Source: a virus
Direction: 5' to 3' (one strand)
Length of the DNA stretch: 39,343 nucleotides
Virus record (IMG/VR): IMGVR_UViG_3300036846_001161
Span: 1 to 39,343 of that record
Both the position numbers and the translations under genes were made by a program. This document shows, one piece after another, positions 13,443 to 21,175 of this stretch (its first letter is position 1; every line of letters starts with the position of its first letter). Below the pieces are notes generated by a model. It was not told the DNA's origin. It was given only the letters and a program-made list of their open reading frames with translations, and did no database searches.

Positions 13443-13470
13443 TCCCTACACTCTAACCGGGGTGTAGGGA
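13443..13470 (+). other. 9-bp hairpin after the SSB-like gene
   Basis: TCCCTACAC (13443-13451) pairs perfectly with GTGTAGGGA (13462-13470), ten-base loop. It abuts the GNA-hairpin element and has no T tract, so an RNA-processing or stability role is as likely as termination. Confidence 0.6.
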
Positions 13471-13478
13471 CGGTCGCG

Positions 13479-13507
13479 CTGCACAAAACCAGCAGCAATC
13501 GCAGTAT
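13479..13507 (-). repeat. 29-bp inverted repeat, copy B
   Basis: Exact reverse complement of 3181-3209. It lies in the 181-base spacer between the SSB-like gene and the small gene at 13605. Confidence 0.85.
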
Positions 13508-13509
13508 CC

Positions 13510-13569
13510 CGGCCAGCGCAGCGGCCTCAAGCAGCACTAAGCAACTCGGCCAGCGCAGCGGCCTCAAGC
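13510..13569 (+). repeat. Two 23-bp direct repeats at 37-bp period
   Basis: The 23-mer CGGCCAGCGCAGCGG...CAAGC occurs identically at 13510-13532 and 13547-13569. Each unit contains GCGCAGC, a GNA-type minihairpin core. A separate hairpin GCCCC/GGGGC follows at 13568-13583. Confidence 0.75.
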
Positions 13570-13604
13570 CCCACCAAAGGGGCACAAGCACACAGGAGCC
13601 TACC

Positions 13605-13817
13605 ATGTTGGAAAAGCTTATCCGTGGCCACCACGCCCCCCGCTGCCTCCTCGCGGCCCAGCCTCGCCGGCTCAAGCGGCCCAAGAACTGGACCTCCCCC
13701 ATCGAGGAGGAGTGGCCCCTTGAGATCGCCCAACCCCTGCCCTGGTCATGTGTGCCGGAGGACCCCCCGCCTCGGCCTGTCGGCCTCGGCGGTCCACTAC
13801 GTCGCTACCCCGTTTAG
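13605..13817 (+). CDS. Small basic Pro-rich hypothetical protein
   Basis: 70 aa. AGGAG lies seven bases upstream of ATG 13605. The peptide is basic in its first half (RGHHAPRCLLAAQPRRLKRPKN) and proline-rich at the end (PEDPPPRP). The gene fills the gap before the deoxynucleotide kinase and ends ten bases before its ATG. Sequence complexity is low and there is no family match, so this rests mainly on its ribosome site and its position. Confidence 0.45.
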   Translation: MLEKLIRGHHAPRCLLAAQPRRLKRPKNWTSPIEEEWPLEIAQPLPWSCVPEDPPPRPVGLGGPLRRYPV

Positions 13818-13827
13818 GAGACAAGCC

Positions 13828-14439
13828 ATGCCCCAGATCATCGCCTTTATCGGTCCCCGTGGCGTGGGCAAGTCCACCGCCGCCACAATCCTCACCCACA
13901 CCTGCGGCTTCCTCCCGCTGCCCTTTGCGGCCCCGATCAAGGAGATGGTCGCCGCCCTCCTGCACTACCAGGGCGTCCCTCCCTACAGCATCCAGGCCAT
14001 GCTCCTCGGCAGCCGCAAGGACGCCCCCTCGGTCTACCTCGCCGGCCAATCCCCCCGCCACGTCATGCAGACCCTCGGCACCGAGTGGCGCGACCTGATC
14101 GACCGCACCCTCTGGAGTGGCATCTGGCAGTCCCGCCTCAAGCTGATCGGCTCCCGCAACATCGTCGTCGACGACATGCGCTTCTTGCACGAAGCGGCAG
14201 CGGTGCGGGCGGCGGGGGGCAAAATCTTCACCATCAGCCGGCCCGGCCACCGCACCTGCGACAAGCACATCTCCGAACAGGAGTGGAAGGAGATCGAACC
14301 CGACGGCGTCCTGGTCAACGACGAGGGCCAACAGGACGCGATGTTCGACCAACTCAGCGCCCTCGGTGTCGTCCCCCTCGCCACCCTGCCGCACGACGTT
14401 CCCCTCCCCCTGGATATTCCCATGGGAAAGCGCCACTGA
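13828..14439 (+). CDS. Deoxynucleoside monophosphate kinase
   Basis: 203 aa. ATG at 13828 begins the P-loop protein (IIAFIGPRGVGKST, Walker A at residues 8-15). A later VVDDMRFLHEA strand and helix and the LGTEWRD segment match phage dNMP kinases of the T4 gp1-like group, which phosphorylate dNMPs to feed DNA synthesis. The frame is open upstream but those codons overlap the previous gene. A GGAG site precedes the start. It sits directly before the UDG-polymerase gene, consistent with a nucleotide and replication role. Confidence 0.8.
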   Translation: MPQIIAFIGPRGVGKSTAATILTHTCGFLPLPFAAPIKEMVAALLHYQGVPPYSIQAMLLGSRKDAPSVYLAGQSPRHVMQTLGTEWRDLIDRTLWSGIWQSRLKLIGSRNIVVDDMRFLHEAAAVRAAGGKIFTISRPGHRTCDKHISEQEWKEIEPDGVLVNDEGQQDAMFDQLSALGVVPLATLPHDVPLPLDIPMGKRH

Positions 14440-14440
14440 C

Positions 14441-16213
14441 ATGCGCCTGATCCAAGAGGGACCCCGCACCCCCGGCGGCCTGATGTTGGTGGGCGAAGCG
14501 CCTGGCGCGGAGGAGGATCGCTCCGGGCGGCCCTTCTCCGGCACCAGCGGGTGGGAGCTGGACAAAGAGTTGAGCGCGGCGGGCCTCCTCCGCTCACAGC
14601 TCTTTATCACCAACGTCTGCCACGAGCGGCCGCCGGGTAACGAGATCGAGAAGTTCTTCGCCACCAAGACCGAAGCCAAGAATGCACCCAAGCTCGACAC
14701 CCTAAGTCTTGCCAATGCAGCCTCGCGCTTAGCTGCCGACATCACCGTCATCGCGGGCCGGTGTGCCCGCCGCCCGGTGATCGAGGGCCTCGTCCAGTTA
14801 CAGGCCGACATCGACGCCCTCCGGCCCCGCCTGATCATCGCCATGGGCAACACCGCCCTCTGGGCCTTGACCGGCCACACGGGCATACGATCATGGCGTG
14901 GTAGCATCCTGGAGGCTTCGGGAGGCCCAGTCGACGGAAAGGGGATCAAACTTATCCCCACTGTTCACACTGCCTCGGTCCTCCGTGAATACCAGTGGAA
15001 GGGGATCGTCATCCATGACCTCAAGCGTGCCCTCCGCGAGTCCATGTTCCCCGAAGTGCGACGGCCCACCTGGAGCTTCACGGTTCCGGGTTCACTCCGC
15101 GAGCTACGGGACTGGCTGGGAGACAACTTCGCGACGCTCCCCGAAGACGCCTACGTCACGGCGGATGTCGAAAACGACTACTCCACAGAGCGTGTTCATG
15201 ACGCTCGCATCTATTGTCTTGGGCTGGCTGTTGATAGTCATACTGCTTGCTGCGTGCCTTTTGCTCATCGAGCCGGTGATACGCCCCATTGGTGGGACAC
15301 CCCAGCTGAGGAGCGGGACGCCGTGCTCCTCCTCCGCGATTACCTGCGACGCCGGCCCGTCCTCTTCCACAACGGCCTCCACGACTGTCAGGTCATAGCC
15401 CACAACTGGGGCTGGATGCCGCGCTTCACCCACGACTCGATGGTCGCCCAGCACACCCTTTTCCCAGCCCAGCTCGGCGGCAAGATCGACCCCATCACCG
15501 GCAAGACCAGCAAGAGCGGCAGCTCCTACAGCCTCCTCTTCTGCTCCTCGATCTACTGCAAGTACCACCGTTACTGGAAGGACGACGGCAAAGGCTGGGA
15601 CCCAGCGATCCACGACGAACTCCAATACTGGCACTACAACTGCGAGGACCTTGTCCGCACCCACGAAGTCTTTGCGGTGCAAAGACATATGCTTCACAGC
15701 AACAAGTTGTGGGAGCAGTACCAATTCCTGATGAGCCTTTTCCCCTCTGTGTTCGAGATGATGTTCTCCGGCCTCGCCTTTGACGACACCGCCCGCCGCA
15801 CCTACCGGGCCGATGTCGAGCGCCAGATCGAGGAGGCCCAGGCCTGGATCAATGAGGCCGTTGGACACCCGCTCAATGTCGAGTCCTCGCAACAGATGCA
15901 GCGGCTCTTCTACGAGGACCTGCGGCTCAAACCGATCCTCCACCGCAAGACCCGCCAGCCGACCGTCAACGACCACGCCCTTGAACGCTTCAAGGTGGTC
16001 AGACCCATCCTGCGGCCCCTGGTCGAGCGCATCCAGGCCGTGCGCTCCTTGGCCGTCTACAAGGAGAACTTCCTCGACATGCGGCTCAGTCGCGACGGCC
16101 GCCTACGCCCCGCGATCAATGTCGCCGGCCCCGAAACCTACCGCTTCTCGATGAACCACACCGCCTTAGCAGAAGGCGCGAATTTGCAGAACCTACCTAG
16201 AATGGAGGACTGA
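14441..16213 (+). CDS. Uracil-DNA glycosylase fused to exonuclease/thumb half of a family A DNA polymerase
   Basis: 590 aa. Residues 1-200 form a family 4/5-like UDG (GEAPG at 19-22, EDRSGRPFSG, ITNV, and a PTVHTASVLR C-terminal motif); the usual N-terminal CxxC of Fe-S UDGs is missing. Residues 235-410 are a DnaQ-type 3'-5' exonuclease with intact motifs DVE (D242, E244), NGLHD (D315) and YNCED (Y399, D403). The rest is thumb, ending at the conserved NLQNLPR followed by MED and stop. The palm is encoded separately at 16591-17346. The ATG is one base after the previous stop. Confidence 0.85.
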   Translation: MRLIQEGPRTPGGLMLVGEAPGAEEDRSGRPFSGTSGWELDKELSAAGLLRSQLFITNVCHERPPGNEIEKFFATKTEAKNAPKLDTLSLANAASRLAADITVIAGRCARRPVIEGLVQLQADIDALRPRLIIAMGNTALWALTGHTGIRSWRGSILEASGGPVDGKGIKLIPTVHTASVLREYQWKGIVIHDLKRALRESMFPEVRRPTWSFTVPGSLRELRDWLGDNFATLPEDAYVTADVENDYSTERVHDARIYCLGLAVDSHTACCVPFAHRAGDTPHWWDTPAEERDAVLLLRDYLRRRPVLFHNGLHDCQVIAHNWGWMPRFTHDSMVAQHTLFPAQLGGKIDPITGKTSKSGSSYSLLFCSSIYCKYHRYWKDDGKGWDPAIHDELQYWHYNCEDLVRTHEVFAVQRHMLHSNKLWEQYQFLMSLFPSVFEMMFSGLAFDDTARRTYRADVERQIEEAQAWINEAVGHPLNVESSQQMQRLFYEDLRLKPILHRKTRQPTVNDHALERFKVVRPILRPLVERIQAVRSLAVYKENFLDMRLSRDGRLRPAINVAGPETYRFSMNHTALAEGANLQNLPRMED

Positions 16214-16214
16214 C

Positions 16215-16607
16215 ATGCCTGACAGCTACCCGCTCTGCGCCGACTGCCGCTGGTGCGTCATCGAAGAGGCCACCTACGAGGAGCCGCAGTGCACCTCCCC
16301 CAAGCAACCGATGTCCGTGGTCGACGGCAAGCCCCGCTGGCCCGAGTGCTACATCCAGCGCGGCGAGAACGACGAGCTTCCCATCCACCACCACGACCTC
16401 TGCCGCACCGACGGCCGCTACTTTGAGCCGCGCGAAGGCGAACCCACAAAGACCCACGACGAGCAGATACGGGACGCCACCATCGAAGAGTGCCAGGAAA
16501 TGATCCTTGGGGGCAGCTTCCTGCACGACGCTGCCCCTGCCAAGCAGTTCGCCAAGGAAGTCGTGGAGGCCCTCGACGGGATCAAGTCCGATGCCCTTCG
16601 AGCCTGA
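16215..16607 (+). CDS. Cys/His-rich zinc-binding-type protein inserted between polymerase halves
   Basis: 130 aa. GGAGG (16203-16207), inside the last codons of the upstream polymerase half, serves its ATG at 16215. The first 85 residues hold regularly spaced cysteines (CADCRWC, CTSP, CYIQRG, LCRTDGRYFEP), the pattern of small bacterial zinc-binding proteins with a C..C...P...C..GRYFEP arrangement; the remainder is helical. It shows no HNH, GIY-YIG or LAGLIDADG motif, so it is not an obvious homing nuclease. Its 3' end overlaps the palm-half ATG by 17 bases. Confidence 0.7.
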   Translation: MPDSYPLCADCRWCVIEEATYEEPQCTSPKQPMSVVDGKPRWPECYIQRGENDELPIHHHDLCRTDGRYFEPREGEPTKTHDEQIRDATIEECQEMILGGSFLHDAAPAKQFAKEVVEALDGIKSDALRA

Positions 16608-17346
16608 CCTCCCCCCTATAAGGTCGCTCATCAAGCCCGACCCCGGCTGGGTCTTGGTAGACAGCGACTTCGACAGGGCCGACGCCCAGATCGTCGCGTG
16701 GAGCGCCAACGAGCCGGCCCTCAAGGTGATCTTCCAGGAGGGTCACGATGTTCACACCGAGAACGCCGCCCTGGTATCGGGCTGGGCCAAGAAGCCCGTG
16801 TCACGTCAGGCGCTCAAGGCCGGCCTCCACCTCACCAACTACGGCGGCAAGGCCCGCACCCTCGCGGCCACCCTCGGCACCACCATCGCCATCGCCGAGG
16901 ATTTCCAAGCGTATTGGATGGGCAAGTACCCCGGCATCCACCAGTGGCACTACAGCACCCTCGTCGCCCTTCGGCTCCAGCACTACATCCGCAATGTTTG
17001 GGGCTTCCGCCGCTTCTACTTCGAGCGGCTCGACGGCCACAATGCCGAGGCCCTCCTCCCACAGGCCCTTGCGTGGCTCGGCCAATCGGGTGTCGCCATC
17101 GCCATCAACCACGCCATGCTCCAAGTTCGCTCGCGCTTCGCGCGAGACGAACTTCGGCTGAAGTTGCAGGTCCACGACAGCCTCTTGTTAGAGGTGCGGG
17201 CCGACCTCTGCCCCGGCATCTTCCCCGAGATCATCCAGGCGATGCAGGTCCGCATCCCCTTCGATGACCCGCTCTACATCCCTGTGAGCCTCAAGTATTC
17301 CGAGAGCAGCTGGGGCGAGGTCCACAAATGGAGCCAAGCAGCATGA
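16591..17346 (+). CDS. Palm/fingers half of split family A DNA polymerase
   Basis: 251 aa. All three polymerase motifs are present: motif A VLVDSDFDRADAQ (D26 the likely catalytic Asp), motif B R72...K76...NYGG (84-86) and motif C LQVHDS (H195, D196). The style (DRADAQIVAW, HLTNYGG) is that of phage mitochondrial-like polymerases. ATG 16591 has only a weak GGG upstream and lies inside the previous ORF, so coupling is likely. With the product of 14441-16213 it would make a complete exonuclease-polymerase. The stop overlaps the helicase ATG. Confidence 0.85.
   Translation: MPFEPDLPPIRSLIKPDPGWVLVDSDFDRADAQIVAWSANEPALKVIFQEGHDVHTENAALVSGWAKKPVSRQALKAGLHLTNYGGKARTLAATLGTTIAIAEDFQAYWMGKYPGIHQWHYSTLVALRLQHYIRNVWGFRRFYFERLDGHNAEALLPQALAWLGQSGVAIAINHAMLQVRSRFARDELRLKLQVHDSLLLEVRADLCPGIFPEIIQAMQVRIPFDDPLYIPVSLKYSESSWGEVHKWSQAA
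17123..17154 (+). repeat. Hairpin inside the polymerase palm gene
   Basis: AAGTTCG (17123-17129) / CGAACTT (17148-17154) encloses CTCGCGC TTC GCGCGAG (17130-17146), a 14-bp interrupted stem with a GAA loop on the complement. It resembles the GNA-hairpin elements but lies within codons just before motif C. Confidence 0.55.
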
Positions 17347-18572
17347 TCGAACTGAGCGAACAACAACAAGCCGCCCTAGCCGCCATCAAGGATTGGTGGA
17401 CAGGCCTGCGGCCGGCTCCCTTGTCAAGCGAGCAACGCCCAAATCCCATAGACGATTGGCATCTTCCCCAACCCGAGGTCACCGAAGGTGGCCGAGGGCG
17501 GTTCTTCCTGCTTGACGGTGGAGCGGGGACCGGCAAGACCACCCTTGCCTACCATGCCGTCCAGGCCCTCGACCCCAAACCCATCCAACGCTGCTACGCC
17601 GCCTACACGGCCAAGGCCGCTCGCGTCATGCAGGAGAAGGGGATGGAAGGTGCCCGCACCCTCTTCTCCGCGATGTACTACCCACGGCACGATGAGAAGG
17701 GCAAGCTGACCGGCGTCTTCGAGCCGGCCTTGCTCGAGTCCCTTGACCTCCTCGTCATCGACGAGTCCAGCATGGTGCCCGACCGCATGGTCGAACACAT
17801 CACCTCTACGGGTGTCCCCACCATCGTCCTCGGCGACCTCGACGGCCAACTGCCGCCGGTCAAGGGCGACCCCGGCTTCTTCAATTGGAAGCCCGACTTC
17901 CGCCTGACCGAACCCCACCGCAGTGTTTTGAACTCGCCCGTGGATAGATTGGCTTGGCTCGTCCGCCAAGGCTCTCCCATCAAGCCGCACATGGGCGACG
18001 GCGATATGGTCCGTGTCATGCCGTTGATGGGCGATGCCGTCTGGGACATCATCACCGACCCCGACAACATGGTGATCTGCGGCCGCCACACCAGCCGCTC
18101 CGCCGTGACCCGCCGCTGCCGCGTCAAGTTCTCCTACGGTGGTCACACCCCCTGCCCCGGCGAACCCCTCATCTGTTGCCGCAACAACTATGGCGAAGGC
18201 TTCATCAACGGCCAGATGGTCAACGTCTGGCGCATCCACCTGGACCGCCCCGGCCTCCCCTACTTCACCGCCGACCTCCTGGTAGACGGCACCGTCCGCC
18301 CCAATGTCAAGATCGCCCGCTACCACTTCGAGTGCCACTTCAACCCCGACCTCCTCAAGGAGACTAACCAGGTCTGGAAGAACAAGGACCAGGTCGAGTT
18401 CGACTGGGCCTACGCCATCACCGCGCACAAGGCCCAAGGATCGGAGTGGCCGCGTGTTGTCGTCATCGACGACCGGCTCATGGCCTATGACCGGGACTTC
18501 CGCCGGCGCTGGCTCTACACCGCCGTCACCCGCTCCTCCTCTCACCTCACCATCCTCCAGACCGGCCAGTGA
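17343..18572 (+). CDS. SF1B (RecD/Dda-like) DNA helicase
   Basis: 409 aa. Walker A GGAGTGKT (59-66), Walker B VIDESS (D140, E141), motif III GDLDGQLPPV (one residue longer than the usual GDxxQLPPV), a late YAITAHKAQGSEW motif and RRWLYTAVTRS (motif VI) define a 5'-3' SF1B helicase. ATG 17343 is preferred because GGAG lies nine bases upstream and the ATG overlaps the polymerase stop (ATGA); ATG 17328 is an alternative. It probably unwinds DNA at the fork or in recombination. Confidence 0.85.
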   Translation: MIELSEQQQAALAAIKDWWTGLRPAPLSSEQRPNPIDDWHLPQPEVTEGGRGRFFLLDGGAGTGKTTLAYHAVQALDPKPIQRCYAAYTAKAARVMQEKGMEGARTLFSAMYYPRHDEKGKLTGVFEPALLESLDLLVIDESSMVPDRMVEHITSTGVPTIVLGDLDGQLPPVKGDPGFFNWKPDFRLTEPHRSVLNSPVDRLAWLVRQGSPIKPHMGDGDMVRVMPLMGDAVWDIITDPDNMVICGRHTSRSAVTRRCRVKFSYGGHTPCPGEPLICCRNNYGEGFINGQMVNVWRIHLDRPGLPYFTADLLVDGTVRPNVKIARYHFECHFNPDLLKETNQVWKNKDQVEFDWAYAITAHKAQGSEWPRVVVIDDRLMAYDRDFRRRWLYTAVTRSSSHLTILQTGQ

Positions 18573-18826
18573 AGCTCCTGACCCACCAACATCTGACCGA
18601 CGAGTGCCTGGAAGTACTCAGAGCGCTATGCCGGAGCTTCCCCAACACTAGGACCATATGGTCCAACAGGAAGAACGTAGAGTGTCTACACCATCTGGCT
18701 AGTCTAGATATGGTGGAGATAGAAGAAGCCTACACACTGCGTCGTGAGGATGGCCAAGTGGAAACATTTATACGAGTGTTGAACATCCTACCGCGCGGCC
18801 GGGCCACCGGCAGGATGTTGGTATGA
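18569..18826 (+). CDS. Small hypothetical protein, GTG start
   Basis: 85 aa from a GTG that overlaps the helicase stop (GTGA); its own stop overlaps the next ATG (ATGA). It is markedly less GC-rich than its neighbours, suggesting recent acquisition or different selection. The sequence begins helical (LLTHQHLTDECLEVLRALC) and has a possible winged-helix beta ending (EEAYTLRREDGQVETFIRVL). No family recognised. Confidence 0.55.
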   Translation: MKLLTHQHLTDECLEVLRALCRSFPNTRTIWSNRKNVECLHHLASLDMVEIEEAYTLRREDGQVETFIRVLNILPRGRATGRMLV

Positions 18827-20061
18827 AACGCAGACACTTCGGGGACTGGATCAAGGCCTTCGTGTCCACCTTCGATGCGAAGACCGAAGCCCCGGCTAGA
18901 TTACTCTTCTGGACCGCCGTCGCCACCATCGGCGGCGCGGTCACCCGGCGTGCCTACATCGACGAGGTGATCTTCAAACTCTATCCCAACTTCTACATCG
19001 TCTTTGTGGCTCCGCCCGGCGCACTCACCAAGTCCACCACCATCAGCTTCGGCATCAACATCCTCCGCGAACTCGATCATGTCTTCCTCGCTGCCGACAA
19101 CACCACCTACCCGGCCTTCATCAAGGACCTCGCCTCGCGCTACGTCGAGCTACGCACCACCCTGGGTGACGACGTAGAGGACGACCAGTGGATACGTCAG
19201 TGCGCGGTCACGGCGGGCATCTCCGAACTGGGCACCTTCTTCAAGCCGGAGGACGAGGAGATGGTCAACGGCCTGACCGACCTGTGGGATTGTAGGCCGC
19301 TCATCATCAAGGATACCAAGTATGGGGGCACCGACACCCTAGAACACCCGTTCTTCAATCTGATCGCCGGGACCACCACCAAGTGGATCAAGGACAAGAT
19401 CAAGAGCCAGCTGGGCGGCTGGGGCCTCTCCTCCCGCATCATCTTCGTCTACGAGAGCAAGAAGACCAAGTACGTGGCTAGGCCCTCACGCTTGTGGTCC
19501 GCCGGCGAGTTCGAGCGTCTGAGCCAACGGTTGGTGGAAGACCTTCAGTGGATCTCCGACCTGGAGGGTCCAGTCACCTTCTCTCCGGCCGCCGACGCCC
19601 TGGTGACATCGTGGTACGAGGCGCACTCCAGGAAGATGGCCGCCCATGCCGACCTGCCCGACGCCGATCCGTGGCTCGGCTACTTCTTCGCCCGCAAGCA
19701 GGCCCACATCCACAAGCTGGCGATGGTCCTCTCGCTCTCGCGAAGGGACACCCTCGTCATCGAGAAGGTCGACTACGTAGACGCTTGCAAGCATGTCGAC
19801 GCAGTCGAGGTGGAGGTTCCCTACATCTTCAAGCATGCGCCGGAGCCGACGGCCCTGGCCCTCCTTGAACAGGATGCCCTCGAAAAGGTCAGCAAGCTGC
19901 TAGTGGCGTCGCCAGGTAACATGATCCCGCGCACGTCTGCCTTTGCGACCGTGGCCCGCACGGTGGACAGCGCCACCGCCAACCGCATCCTTGACGCCGC
20001 CATCGGGCGTGGCGACCTCCGCCAACGGGTGGACAAGGGGAAGACTTACCTTCTCCCCTGA
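18823..20061 (+). CDS. DUF3987-like replicative ATPase with atypical P-loop
   Basis: 412 aa. The opening (RLLFWTAVATIGGAVTRRAYI then LYPNFYIVFVAPPGALTKST) matches DUF3987-type phage proteins, thought to be primase-associated helicases. The P-loop at 65-72 reads PGALTKST, lacking the usual Gly before Lys. Later segments (AGISELGTFF as a possible Walker B/sensor; LIAGTTTKWI; SSRIIFVYESKK) fit a RecA/AAA-like core. The C-terminal 60 residues look like a winged helix (FATVARTVDSATANRILDAAIGRGDL). It is the last plus-strand gene and converges with the late genes. Confidence 0.7.
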   Translation: MKRRHFGDWIKAFVSTFDAKTEAPARLLFWTAVATIGGAVTRRAYIDEVIFKLYPNFYIVFVAPPGALTKSTTISFGINILRELDHVFLAADNTTYPAFIKDLASRYVELRTTLGDDVEDDQWIRQCAVTAGISELGTFFKPEDEEMVNGLTDLWDCRPLIIKDTKYGGTDTLEHPFFNLIAGTTTKWIKDKIKSQLGGWGLSSRIIFVYESKKTKYVARPSRLWSAGEFERLSQRLVEDLQWISDLEGPVTFSPAADALVTSWYEAHSRKMAAHADLPDADPWLGYFFARKQAHIHKLAMVLSLSRRDTLVIEKVDYVDACKHVDAVEVEVPYIFKHAPEPTALALLEQDALEKVSKLLVASPGNMIPRTSAFATVARTVDSATANRILDAAIGRGDLRQRVDKGKTYLLP

Positions 20062-20120
20062 CATGATGGACTTTACGTCCTCGCGCACCTGGGCACGCAT
20101 CTCCTCCGTCACCTGGAACA

Positions 20121-20429
20121 TCAGCGTGGCAGCGAGCTGTTGGGTGGCGAAGAGGCCGGCACCGATCCAGCCGGTTCCCCCGAATGATGCCGGGTCACAT
20201 GCCGCCGGAGGTTGACCCGGTAGTAGTGGCGGGACCTGTAGTGGTGCACCCTGTGCCGGTGGTAGACCGGCGGCTCCACATACTCTGCCGGGGCCGCCGG
20301 CGCATAGGCCCCCACCGGAGCCACCACGGGCGGCGGCACCTGCGCAGGAGCAGGAGGGACCGGAGTACAAGCAGCCAAAGCGAGCAGGCTAGGCGGCGCG
20401 AGGCTTCTTGACACCTTCCACCAAAGCAT
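20121..20429 (-). CDS. Pro/His-rich lipoprotein, o-spanin candidate
   Basis: 102 aa. AAGGAG lies eight bases before ATG 20429. A lipobox LALAAC ends at C21, followed by a proline-rich stretch (TPVPPAPAQVPPPV) and a His/Arg/Tyr-rich segment (YHRHRVHHYRSRHYY). Small outer-membrane lipoproteins rich in proline at the end of a late operon are often Rz1-type spanins, but no clear Rz partner is seen. The last 20 codons look less coding-like than an alternative frame there. It overlaps the upstream gene by 41 bases. Confidence 0.55.
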   Translation of the reverse strand: MLWWKVSRSLAPPSLLALAACTPVPPAPAQVPPPVVAPVGAYAPAAPAEYVEPPVYHRHRVHHYRSRHYYRVNLRRHVTRHHSGEPAGSVPASSPPNSSLPR

Positions 20430-20598
20430 CTCCCCGGCTCCTTATGTTTGACATCAGAGCGTCGCGCTCTTCCCGCAGGCTCTCGCCCACAATGTTGGCT
20501 CCATAACCGAGGGCCGCCGCATTTTGTCTAAGATGCACCATCGCCATCTCAATCTGCCAGAGGCGGATCGCGGCGTCGTTCAGGCTGTCGTCGGCCAT
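20389..20598 (-). CDS. Small helical protein in lysis-region cluster
   Basis: 69 aa. A strong GGAGGAG precedes ATG 20598. The peptide is helical (DDSLNDAAIRLWQIEMAMVHLRQN, then a long acidic/basic helix LREERDALMSNIRSR) and has no signal or membrane segment. It overlaps both neighbours, a compact arrangement usual for lysis clusters. I do not recognise the family; its position would suit an accessory virion or lysis factor. Confidence 0.55.
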   Translation of the reverse strand: MADDSLNDAAIRLWQIEMAMVHLRQNAAALGYGANIVGESLREERDALMSNIRSRGDALVEGVKKPRAA

Positions 20599-20692
20599 TT
20601 TCAGGCTCCTCCTTCGGGGTTAGCAGCTTGGCCCGCTCCGGCAGCAACCGCGCCAGATCGCTCCTCCTCACAAGCTGCTCGACCCTGTCCAT
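20549..20692 (-). CDS. 47-aa coupled small ORF
   Basis: The stop of the secreted-protein gene overlaps this ATG (TAATG), and AGAGG lies just upstream. The peptide is highly charged (DRVEQLVRRSDLARLLPERAKLL, then a basic tail). It overlaps the 20389-20598 gene by 50 bases in another frame. Coupling argues for translation; the short length leaves doubt. Function unknown. Confidence 0.35.
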   Translation of the reverse strand: MDRVEQLVRRSDLARLLPERAKLLTPKEEPENGRRQPERRRDPPLAD

Positions 20693-21174
20693 TACCTCTC
20701 CAACATAGGCATCAGCGCGGCGACCACCGACTGCGGGATGTGGTTCTCGTCGATGCGCAGCGCCGCTATCGGCACCCTCGTGATCTTTGCCGTGCAGGGC
20801 CGTGCCACATCCTCCTCGAACTCTGCCTGGAGGATGCGCCCGACGTTGCTGTCCGGGTCCACCTTGCTCTCTTCGGGGGCCTCCTTGGCCATCCGCGCCT
20901 TCACCCCCGCTGTAATATCTTCCACAATCTTGCTTAGTTCCACCTCGTTGTCGGCCAGCTTGAGGACCGTCCCCGGCGCAAAGGTATAAGGGACAGTAAC
21001 AGTCTGGGTCTTCCCGGCCTGGTTTGTGGTCGTGACGGGGTTGCCCTCCTTGTCTATCGCGATGTGCCCGTCCAGCGCTTTGATCGCGACATTGAGCGCA
21101 GCGCACTCAGACCGCTTAAGCTCGTCGGCCCAAGCCGGCGTCACCAGGAGCAACAAGACCGCGAACCACCGCAC
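20692..21174 (-). CDS. Secreted protein of unknown function
   Basis: 160 aa from GTG 21174, four bases downstream of the first base of the fibre gene stop; an ATG at 21228 would add 18 basic residues and overlap the fibre gene. The N-terminus is a clear Sec signal peptide (RWFAVLLLLVTPAWA before DEL). The mature part has a single Cys near each end (RSEC and RPC) that could form a disulfide, and repeats of Thr/Gln around residue 50. Its place after the fibre suggests a periplasmic lysis role; no lytic motif is seen. Confidence 0.6.
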   Translation of the reverse strand: MRWFAVLLLLVTPAWADELKRSECAALNVAIKALDGHIAIDKEGNPVTTTNQAGKTQTVTVPYTFAPGTVLKLADNEVELSKIVEDITAGVKARMAKEAPEESKVDPDSNVGRILQAEFEEDVARPCTAKITRVPIAALRIDENHIPQSVVAALMPMLER

Positions 21175-21175
21175 C

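Noticed and set aside
13510-13569. CRISPR array
   Set aside because: Only two repeat units with a 14-base spacer and no cas genes; the Cas4-like nuclease belongs to a recombination cluster.
16200-16618. Group I intron or intein splitting the polymerase
   Set aside because: A 130-codon ORF fills almost the entire gap, leaving no room for an intron core, and no intein motifs are present.
19900-20370. Minus-strand ORF crossing the convergent junction
   Set aside because: Its middle (GLFATQQLAATLMFQVTEEMRAQV) looks somewhat coding-like, but its start lies in a lipoprotein shadow and its end runs antisense into the DUF3987-like gene; at most it marks a frameshift near 20190.
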